Origin: Verrucomicrobiota bacterium
GTDB lineage: Bacteria; Verrucomicrobiota; Verrucomicrobiia; Limisphaerales; UBA9464
Assembly (NCBI GenBank): GCA_026397675.1
Contig: JAPLUH010000477.1
Span: 1-16,971, forward strand
Reading direction: 5' to 3'
Length of the DNA stretch: 16,971 bases
Both the position numbers and the translations under genes were made by a program. The notes under the pieces were generated by a model that saw only the letters and a program-made list of their open reading frames with translations, made no database searches and was not told where the DNA came from. This document shows, one piece after another, positions 1-6,559 of the stretch. Position 1 is the stretch's first letter; each line of letters opens with the position of its first letter.

Positions 1-267
1 GCGGAAACCCATGCGACCTTCGCCCGTTCACTGGCGGTGCGCGAAAAGATCATCGCCGACTTCTGGGAAAATCCGCTGCTCCATTTCGCGGAGGTCACCG
101 ACGCCGACCACCGCGCGGCCATCCAGTTTCTGAGGCAGCACGCGGACAAGTCCTATCCCTTCTGCGATGCGATTTCGTTCGTCGTGATGCGGCGATTGGG
201 AGTGAAACGGGTCGCCGCCTTTGATGACCACTTCCGGCAAGTCGGTGGGTTTGAGGTAATTGGGTGA
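1..267 (+). CDS. PIN-domain (VapC-like) ribonuclease toxin, 3' end only
   Basis: The reading frame is open from the first base of the window to a TGA at 265-267, giving the last 88 residues of a protein whose start lies to the left. The end has the pattern of a PIN domain C-terminus: a SFCDAISF-like helix (here YPFCDAISFVVM), then RLGVKRVAAFDDHF and a closing GGFEVI. The aspartates in CDAIS and AFDDHF fall where PIN nucleases hold their third and fourth acidic metal ligands. PIN toxins of VapBC pairs are magnesium-dependent RNases that block translation until an antitoxin binds them. A partner antitoxin, if there is one, would be upstream and outside the window. A GTG at 37 could be read as a start, but the upstream codons continue the protein, so the gene is treated as partial. 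The family is fairly certain; its cellular target is unknown. Confidence 0.8.
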   Translation, partial: AETHATFARSLAVREKIIADFWENPLLHFAEVTDADHRAAIQFLRQHADKSYPFCDAISFVVMRRLGVKRVAAFDDHFRQVGGFEVIG

Positions 268-522
268 TCCGGGGGGGGCGGCGCAGTTCACCGCGCTTGG
301 GTTCTTGGGCGTTGGGTCGCGGCCGAAACGATCCAATGAGACAAAAGGTGATGGCGGCGCGGATTCTTTCGCAAGACGGGGCGAGGGCCCAGAAAATCGC
401 CTCCGTGGATTAAGACCGAGATTGGAAATGGGTCACCGTGTTACGATTTCTTTTAGTTGTAACAACCTCCCGCCAGACAGCCCTTCTTGATCCGGCCACG
501 ACCTCTCCGTATCCGGGCTGGA
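268..522. other. Intergenic stretch upstream of the phytase/nucleotidase gene
   Basis: The non-coding gap from the VapC-like stop to the next start codon is 318 bases (268-585). The first 255 bases hold no convincing gene on either strand; the short frames here lack family resemblance and have no clear ribosome binding site. A T-rich patch at 441-456 and a small symmetric element GTTGTAACAAC at 457-467 are visible, but neither can be assigned a role. The right end of the gap carries the TTAAC repeat array listed separately. Confidence 0.5.
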
Positions 523-563
523 GTTAACCCAAGCTTAACAGCGGTCCAACCCTCCCGTAACCT
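523..563 (+). promoter_or_regulatory. Putative Pho box: four direct repeats with 11-bp period
   Basis: Four 8-base units are separated by exactly 3 bases each: GTTAACCC (523-530), CTTAACAG (534-541), TCCAACCC (545-552) and CGTAACCT (556-563). The first two carry TTAAC and the last two are degenerate (CCAAC, GTAAC). Direct repeats of a TTAACC- or TTAACA-like core with 11-bp period are the known form of PhoB/PhoP binding sites in cyanobacteria and Bacillus. The array ends 22 bases before the ATG of a secreted phosphoesterase, the expected kind of target. A weak -10-like TAGTGT lies at 573-578, which would put transcription start almost at the ATG. The repeat is seen directly; that a PhoB-type regulator binds it is inferred. 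Confidence 0.6.
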
Positions 564-585
564 ACGGTCAGGTAGTGTGCTGCGG

Positions 586-3500
586 ATGTTACCCAGAACC
601 ATTCTATCTATACCCCTAGCACTCGCGGCCTCTGCGACCTTGGCGTTCGGACAGTTCGCCGGATTCGTCAACAAGGGCCTAGTGGGCGTCGGACGTGTGC
701 CGGCCGCCACCTTCGACAAGGCCGGCGACGGCCGGCAGGACACCCTCGGCGGCTTCTCTGCCATGGCCATCGACACCAATTCGCTGGTCTACACCGCCGG
801 CCGGATCTCCGGCCGCATCGTGGGCCTGCCAGATCGCGGATTCGGCGATGGCGCCACCGACTACCGTCCTCGCCTCGAGATGTACGACTTCGTCATCTCG
901 CCTTACTACGGCGAAGGTCCGATCGCCCAGCAGCAGATCACCTTCACCAACACCTCCACGGTCCTTTTCCGCTATGGCAGCGAGGGTCTTCCCTATACAG
1001 GATTTGATGCCGCCAACACCAACGCCCCGGTGGTGCCCCAGGCTCCGGCCGGTTCCATCGGTGGCGGCCGGCGATCTCTGGACGCAGAGGGTCTGGTGCT
1101 GACCGCTGACGGTGGCTATTGGGTGAGCGACGAATATGGCCCGGCGATGTTCCGCTTTAATTCTGAAGCTCGACTGATGGAGACAATCCTTCCCCCGGCT
1201 GCGCTGCTCCCGGCGCAAGGCTCGTTCCCGGGCCGGCTCAACTTCACCGGCAACTCCGCCCCGACCTCCGGGCGTCGCAACAACCGCGGTCTCGAGGGAC
1301 TCTCCCTGACCCCCGACGGTAAGCGCCTGGTGGCGTTCCTCCAGTCGCCGACCATTCAGGATGGCGGCGCTGGCGGCCTCGGCCGCAATACCCGCATCCT
1401 TCAGCTCGACGCCGACCCCGTGTCTGCCACCTACGGGAAAGTCGTCGCCGAACACGTCTACCAGCTCACGCTCAACGGCAACACGACGACCAATAACCAT
1501 ACCCCGGTCAGCGAAGTTGTCGCGCTGAACGCCAGCACCTTTCTGGTGCTGGAACGCGATGGCATCGGCCGCGGCGCGACCCCCGGCCTTTCGCCGACCT
1601 ACAAGCGGATCGTCCTCGCCTCGACCGCACCCGCGTCGAATATAGCCGGCACCGCCTACGACCTCGAGCGGGGTGCGCCGGGCCAGATATCACTGCCCAA
1701 CACCGGCACCACGCTGCCCGAAGGGATTACGCCGGTCGCCCGGCAGGACTTCGTCGACCTGCTCGATGCCACGAACTCGCTGAGCGAGAAGTGGGAGGCG
1801 ATCTCGTTAATCCCGCTCAAGGATCCCGCAAATCCGGATGACTACCTGATGCTCTTGGGCAACGACAACGACTTCAAGTCGGACGTCGTCTACCACAATG
1901 GCGTCCCAGTCGGAACCAACGCGGTTCAAGTGGACATCATGCTCCTCGCCTACCGCGTGACGCTGCCCGGCGTAGGCACCGGCCGCGCAGCCAACGTCGC
2001 CCCGACGATCGCGATCAGCCTGCCGTCCGGCACCTCCTACGCCCAAGGTACCCTGCCCTTCACCGCCACCGTGGCCGACACCGACGGCATCGTGGTCAAG
2101 GTCGAGTTCTTCGAGGACGGCGTGAAACTGGGTGAAGATACCGCCTTCCCCTGGGTTTGGACCTTCAATCCCACGGTCGGTGCGCACACCTACCGCGTTG
2201 TAGCTACCGACAACAGCGGCGCCGTCTCGGAGGCGAGCCGCAGCATCAACATCACCGCCGGCAACATCGCGCCCACGGTTGCGATCACCGCGCCGACAGC
2301 GAACACCGTCGCTTCAGCGCCCTACAGCCTCGCGTTCCGGGTCTCCTCAGGCGACATCGACGGCTCGGTCCGCTCGGTCGACTATTTCACCGGTGCCACC
2401 AAGCTCGGCACCTCGACCAACGCGCCGTTCAGCTTCACCTTGGCTAATGCGCCGGTCGGCACCCACATCCTCAGCGCGGTGGCCACCGATAACCTTGGGC
2501 TCACCTCCACCAGCGCCCCGGTCAACCTCACCATCACCCGCGCCATCGGCGGCGCACTCACCTTCCAGGTGCTCCACGCCTCAGACTTCGAGGCCGGCGT
2601 CGCCGCCCTCGACGACGCTCCGCGGTTTTCGTCGGTGTTGAATGCGCTCAAGTCTGCGTACCCCGCCGCCACGCTGGTTCTCGCCAGCGGTGACAACTAC
2701 ATCCCCGGCCCGTTTTTCACCGCGAGCGCCGATCCCGCCGCCCCCTTCAACGGGATCAAAGGGCGCGCCGACGTCACCATCCTCAACGCCCTCGGCATCC
2801 ATGCGTCCTGCTTCGGTAACCATGAGTTTGACGACAACACGGCCCAGGTGCGCAGTCTCATCCTCCCAGACACCGCCGCCGGCTACGCGGGCACAGCGTT
2901 CCCCTACCTGAGCGCGAACCTCAACTTCGCCACCGACAGCAGCATGGCCAGCCTCGTTACCGCCGATGCCCAGGAGGTTTCCGCGATGAAGAACAAGGTC
3001 GCCAAGAGCGCAGTGATCACCGTCGGCGGACAGAAGATCGGTCTGGTCGGCGGCACGGTCACCGAGCTCCGATCGATCTCCTCACCCGGAAATATCGGCG
3101 TCTCCCAGAACCTCCTGGCCGACATCCAGGCGGCGGTCGACGGCCTGCTCGCCCTCGGTGTTAACAAGGTGATCCTCATGACCCACCTCCAGCAGTTTTC
3201 GCGTGAGTTCGAGCTCGCCCGCCAGTTGCGCGACGTCGACATCATCGTTGCGGGCGGTTCCCACAGCGTTTTTGCCAAGCCTTCCGACCGCCTGCGGCCG
3301 GAGGACTTCACCGCCAGCCCCTACCCGACCCTGTTTAGCTCCGCCACCGGCGAGCCGGTCTACGTAGTGAACACCGGTTCTAATTATCGCTATGTTGGCC
3401 GCCTGATCGCCAGCTTTGACGAGGCCGGCCGTCTCACGGGTTTTGACGCCCGCAGCGGCGCCTACGCCACAGACATCCAAGGCGTACTCGACACCGGCAA

Positions 3501-4608
3501 CGTGGCCCCGTCCTCGAACGTCGTCGACGTCGTCACCCGCCTCGCCAACATCGTGGACGGCAAGGACGGCAACCGCTTCGGACGCACCTCGGTGTACCTG
3601 AACGGCATCCGGAGCAGTGTTCGCACCGAGGAGACGAACCTTGGAGACCTGACCGCCGACGCCAACCTTTGGCGCGCGCGCCAGACCGATCCCAACACTG
3701 CGGTCTCCCTCAAGAACGGTGGTGGCATCCGCGATTCCATCGGCGCGGTCTCGTCCTCCGGCGGCTTTGTCGCCTTAACTCCGCCTCCTGCCAACCCGCG
3801 CGTCGGCAAGCAGGCCGGGGACGTCAGCCAGCTCGACATCGAGAACAGCCTCCGTTTCAACAACACACTGTCGCTCGTCACCCTCACAGCGCAGCAGCTG
3901 CGCGACACCATGGAGTGGGCCGTTGCCGGCAGCGGCACCCCTGGACAGTTCCCGCAGGTTTCGGGCATCAGCTTTAGCTTCATCCCGACTAACGCTCCCA
4001 TGACTTACGTACGCGACACCAACGGCGTCCCTACCTCGATCAGCGTCCGCGGTGAACGCCTTCGCAATCTCGTCGTGATTCGCGCCGACGACAGCCAGGA
4101 CATGGTCGTCGAGAACGGCCAGATCGTGGGCGATACGAACCGCATCTTCCGCATCGTGACGTTGAACTTCATGGCGTCTGGCGGCGATAGCTACTTCCCG
4201 CTCACCCAGGGAACCAACCGGATCGACTTGGTCCCGGCCGGCACCACCGTCGGATTCAACACCGACGGCGGCGAACAGAAGGCTCTAGCCGACTACCTCC
4301 GCGCGATCGAGGTGTTCCGCGAGGCCGACACCGTGGCTGCGGACGATCTCCGCATCCAGAACCTCTCCCGCCGTGGCGACATGGTGCTGGCCCCGATGGT
4401 TCGACGAATCGAAGGACCGAGCCCGGCGACCCGCTTGACCTTCAGGTCGCTGCCGGGACGGATCTACGCCGCGGAATCCAAGGAGTCGCTCGACGGCACC
4501 TGGGTCCGACTCCCCGTCACCACTCAAGGAACCGGAACCCTCCGCGAGCTCCTCGACAACCGCACCCCCAACGGCCAGCGCTACTACCGCATCGTTGTGG
4601 TGCAGTGA
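586..4608 (+). CDS. Secreted phytase-like esterase / 5'-nucleotidase fusion protein
   Basis: This 1340-residue exported protein probably releases phosphate from organic esters. Residues 1-22 form a Sec signal peptide (MLPRTILSIPLALAASATLA then FG|Q). Residues about 30-462 match the esterase-like domain of phytase-type proteins, with SLDAEGL (164-170), SDEYG (181-185) and NRGLEGL (233-239). Two Ig-like domains follow (about 470-559 and 560-650), each opening N-x-APT and containing ATDN. Residues about 658-940 are a metallophosphatase with SDFE (666-669), SGD (701-703), GNHEFD (744-749), TH (866-867) and GGSHS (890-894). The 5'-nucleotidase C-terminal domain follows, with ETNLGDLTAD (1016-1025) and NGGGIRD (1044-1050). 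The last 60 residues form a tail with LPGRIYAAES and RYYRIVV, like verrucomicrobial exoprotein ends. The frame is open back to a TTG at 487, but ATG 586 is chosen because it starts the signal peptide and lies just downstream of the repeat array. The ribosome binding site is weak. A terminator follows at 4662. Phosphate scavenging is inferred from the domains and the Pho-like box. Confidence 0.88.
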   Translation: MLPRTILSIPLALAASATLAFGQFAGFVNKGLVGVGRVPAATFDKAGDGRQDTLGGFSAMAIDTNSLVYTAGRISGRIVGLPDRGFGDGATDYRPRLEMYDFVISPYYGEGPIAQQQITFTNTSTVLFRYGSEGLPYTGFDAANTNAPVVPQAPAGSIGGGRRSLDAEGLVLTADGGYWVSDEYGPAMFRFNSEARLMETILPPAALLPAQGSFPGRLNFTGNSAPTSGRRNNRGLEGLSLTPDGKRLVAFLQSPTIQDGGAGGLGRNTRILQLDADPVSATYGKVVAEHVYQLTLNGNTTTNNHTPVSEVVALNASTFLVLERDGIGRGATPGLSPTYKRIVLASTAPASNIAGTAYDLERGAPGQISLPNTGTTLPEGITPVARQDFVDLLDATNSLSEKWEAISLIPLKDPANPDDYLMLLGNDNDFKSDVVYHNGVPVGTNAVQVDIMLLAYRVTLPGVGTGRAANVAPTIAISLPSGTSYAQGTLPFTATVADTDGIVVKVEFFEDGVKLGEDTAFPWVWTFNPTVGAHTYRVVATDNSGAVSEASRSINITAGNIAPTVAITAPTANTVASAPYSLAFRVSSGDIDGSVRSVDYFTGATKLGTSTNAPFSFTLANAPVGTHILSAVATDNLGLTSTSAPVNLTITRAIGGALTFQVLHASDFEAGVAALDDAPRFSSVLNALKSAYPAATLVLASGDNYIPGPFFTASADPAAPFNGIKGRADVTILNALGIHASCFGNHEFDDNTAQVRSLILPDTAAGYAGTAFPYLSANLNFATDSSMASLVTADAQEVSAMKNKVAKSAVITVGGQKIGLVGGTVTELRSISSPGNIGVSQNLLADIQAAVDGLLALGVNKVILMTHLQQFSREFELARQLRDVDIIVAGGSHSVFAKPSDRLRPEDFTASPYPTLFSSATGEPVYVVNTGSNYRYVGRLIASFDEAGRLTGFDARSGAYATDIQGVLDTGNVAPSSNVVDVVTRLANIVDGKDGNRFGRTSVYLNGIRSSVRTEETNLGDLTADANLWRARQTDPNTAVSLKNGGGIRDSIGAVSSSGGFVALTPPPANPRVGKQAGDVSQLDIENSLRFNNTLSLVTLTAQQLRDTMEWAVAGSGTPGQFPQVSGISFSFIPTNAPMTYVRDTNGVPTSISVRGERLRNLVVIRADDSQDMVVENGQIVGDTNRIFRIVTLNFMASGGDSYFPLTQGTNRIDLVPAGTTVGFNTDGGEQKALADYLRAIEVFREADTVAADDLRIQNLSRRGDMVLAPMVRRIEGPSPATRLTFRSLPGRIYAAESKESLDGTWVRLPVTTQGTGTLRELLDNRTPNGQRYYRIVVVQ

Positions 4609-4661
4609 TCATCGCAGAGCATCAATAGCCCTAAGAAATTACTCCTTACGGCTCAGTTTAG

Positions 4662-4696
4662 CGGGGGCACCCAATTGGAGGTGCCCCCGTTTTTTT
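4662..4696 (+). terminator. Strong intrinsic terminator
   Basis: A perfect 10-bp GC-rich stem, CGGGGGCACC (4662-4671) with GGTGCCCCCG (4680-4689), encloses an 8-base loop and runs straight into seven T (4690-4696). It begins 53 bases after the stop codon of the phytase/nucleotidase gene, so that gene is probably transcribed alone. Confidence 0.93.
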
Positions 4697-5145
4697 AGCA
4701 TCGAATCGCAGCATCCCAGTGTCAGTTGCCAACGACAGCGGCACGTCAGCCAAGAAAAACGAGGGGAAACAACAACTCGGGAGGTCCATTCAGGATCCGA
4801 AATCTCGAATCTGTAGGAGTCGAGCAAACAGAGCACCGGGTGAACGTTAACAATTCTCTTCGAAGGTTAGTCGGTCGAAGGCGGCAGCTTTTCTGGGATT
4901 ACTGGTAGGCAATGAGCAGCGCCTTGATGTTGCCTTTCTGGCCGGGATTCGCACCGCACCACTGAGCCGCGGTCTTGCCGAAGAGGGCCCTGTTGAGCAC
5001 ATCGGCTTAAGACGCCCGGAACTGATTGAAATTGAATGAGATGGATTGTGAGGTTGAAATCCTAAACGGAGCGTTTAGATCTTCAATCAAGTCCCTAATC
5101 GGAGACGTTTTTAGCCCGCTTGGATCGGTCGACCTGGGTCGCCCC
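4697..5145. other. Intergenic stretch between convergent genes
   Basis: About 450 bases separate the terminator at 4662 from the stop codon of the minus-strand DUF1501 gene. Short frames on both strands here show no family resemblance and are taken as chance. The recognisable content is the coding remnant at 4899-5006 and a small hairpin, CTAAACG/CGTTTAG with loop GAG, at 5062-5078. That hairpin lies 68 bases past the DUF1501 stop in its reading direction but lacks a T-tract. Confidence 0.5.
4899..5006 (-). pseudogene. Remnant resembling a KilA-N-type protein C-terminal region
   Basis: The minus strand from 5006 down to a TAA at 4899-4901 encodes 35 residues, beginning ADVLNRALFGKTAAQW and continuing CGANPGQKGNIKALLIAYQ. 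The ADxLNxALFGxTAxQW...NPxxKGNI pattern recalls a conserved segment in KilA-N-type proteins of bacteria and phages, where GNI is usually followed by RDxAT and more helix. Here GNI jumps straight to KALLIAYQ and a stop, and an in-frame TAA (5007-5009) sits immediately before the first alanine, so both flanks are lost. This fits a degraded gene with an internal deletion. The translation is direct; the family name is from memory and moderately certain. Confidence 0.5.
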
Positions 5146-6549
5146 CTAACCCACGGCGATGACCTCGCGGACCACGTTGCCGAAGACGTCGGTCAGCCGG
5201 AAATCGCGGCCAGCATGCCGGAAGGTGAGGCGTTCATGGTCGAAGCCCAAGAGCTTTAGCATGGTCGCATGCAAGTCGTGAACTGAGACCGGATTCTCGA
5301 CGGCCCGAAAGCCGAAGTCGTCGGTCGCTCCATGAATGGTTCCACCCTTGATGCCGCCTCCTGCCATCCAGAGGGAAAACCCCCAATGATTGTGGTCCCT
5401 GCCCTGTGCGGCTCCCGATCCGTTTTGACCCATCTCCACCGACGGCGTTCTCCCGAACTCTCCGCTGCACAAGATGAGGGTGCTCTCCAACATACCCCGC
5501 TGCTTCAAATCCATGATTAATGCCCCGAGGCCTTGATCGCACTCGTTGGCCACCTTGCGATGTTCTTCACGAATGTTCGAATGACTGTCCCACGGCTGCA
5601 TATTGCCGTGCCACGTCTGCACGAATCGCACCCCGCGTTCGACGAGGCGGCGGGCGATGAGTAACTGCCGATTCTGCGGTCCTTCGCCGTAAGCCTTCCG
5701 GATGTGCGCGGGTTCCTGATCCACATCAAAGGCATCGGTCGCCTCCATTTGCATACGGTAGGCCAGCTCGAAGGATCGAATCCGCGACTCAAGGGCCGCC
5801 TCACCGGGCCGAGATGCCAAGTGATCGGCATTGAGTTCTCGCAACAAGTCGAACTGCCGCTGTTGATCTTGAGGTCCGAGGCGCGCGTTGCGGATATGGT
5901 CGATCAACTTCCGCGGATCGGCTTGTGAGGTGTCGACGTGCGTTCCCTGATAGGAACCCGGCAAGAACGCCGAGCGCCAATTGGCGGCTCCACCCACCGG
6001 CATCCCGCCTGGGCATAAGGCGACAAAGGCCGGTAAATTCTGGTTCTCGGATCCCATGCCCCACGTCAACCATGAGCCAAAACTCGGACGTACCAACCGC
6101 TGATCTCCGGTGTTCATGAGCATGAGCGACAGCTCGTGGCTGGGCAGCTCGACATGCATCGACCGGATGACCGCCAATTCGTCCGCACATTGAGAAAGGT
6201 GAGGAAAGAGATCGCTGATTGGGATCCCGCTCTGACCGTGTTGCCGGAAGGTGAAGGGTGATGGAAGGGCAACTCCCGTCTTGCGCTCCGTCTGGAGGTT
6301 TTCATAGGGCAGCATCTGGCCCGCCCGACGCGTGAGCTCCGGCTTGGGATCAAATGTGTCCACCTGCGACATGCCGCCATTGAGAAAGACATGAATGACC
6401 CGTTTCGCGGTGGGAGCAAAGTGCGGGACCAGGGGCATGTCTCCGGCCAAGGCTGGCTGGCAGACCAAATCTGCGAGGGCCAGAGATCCGAAGCCCATGC
6501 CGCAACGCCTCAGGAAGTTGCGCCGTGATTGAGGAAGCAAGGGGTTCAT
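5146..6549 (-). CDS. DUF1501 family exported protein (Tat signal)
   Basis: This 467-residue protein belongs to DUF1501, a large PVC-group family with an alkaline-phosphatase/sulfatase-like fold and no settled biochemical function. It starts with a Tat-type signal (residues 8-17, SRRNFLRRCG, then a hydrophobic stretch), so it is probably exported folded. Family features follow: RVIHVFLNGGMSQVDTFDPK near residues 43-62, HGNMQPWDSH in the middle, CSGEFGRTP, and the metal-site-like GRDHNHWG at 383-390. The C-terminus VHDLHATMLKLLGFDHERLT followed by GRDFRLTDVFG is typical. The frame extends upstream to 6750, but the added residues overlap the previous gene and look non-coding; ATG 6549 is chosen because it places the Tat motif at the N-terminus. 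It lies 10 bases after the stop of the DUF1549/DUF1553 gene, so the two are almost certainly co-transcribed, the usual arrangement of these families. Confidence 0.93.
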   Translation of the reverse strand: MNPLLPQSRRNFLRRCGMGFGSLALADLVCQPALAGDMPLVPHFAPTAKRVIHVFLNGGMSQVDTFDPKPELTRRAGQMLPYENLQTERKTGVALPSPFTFRQHGQSGIPISDLFPHLSQCADELAVIRSMHVELPSHELSLMLMNTGDQRLVRPSFGSWLTWGMGSENQNLPAFVALCPGGMPVGGAANWRSAFLPGSYQGTHVDTSQADPRKLIDHIRNARLGPQDQQRQFDLLRELNADHLASRPGEAALESRIRSFELAYRMQMEATDAFDVDQEPAHIRKAYGEGPQNRQLLIARRLVERGVRFVQTWHGNMQPWDSHSNIREEHRKVANECDQGLGALIMDLKQRGMLESTLILCSGEFGRTPSVEMGQNGSGAAQGRDHNHWGFSLWMAGGGIKGGTIHGATDDFGFRAVENPVSVHDLHATMLKLLGFDHERLTFRHAGRDFRLTDVFGNVVREVIAVG

Positions 6550-6559
6550 GGGGTTCAGT

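Noticed and set aside
487..585. Longer N-terminus for the phytase/nucleotidase gene from TTG 487
   Set aside because: The extra 33 residues are arginine-rich, precede a clean signal peptide starting at ATG 586, and would be encoded across the Pho-like repeat array.
679..1500. 273-codon open frame on the minus strand
   Set aside because: It is antisense to the well-supported phytase-like domain; its product is low-complexity Gly/Val/Ala/Arg without family resemblance, as expected from GC-rich codon bias.
5026..5259. 77-codon plus-strand frame entering the DUF1501 gene
   Set aside because: Half of it is antisense to the DUF1501 C-terminus and no family or ribosome binding site supports it.
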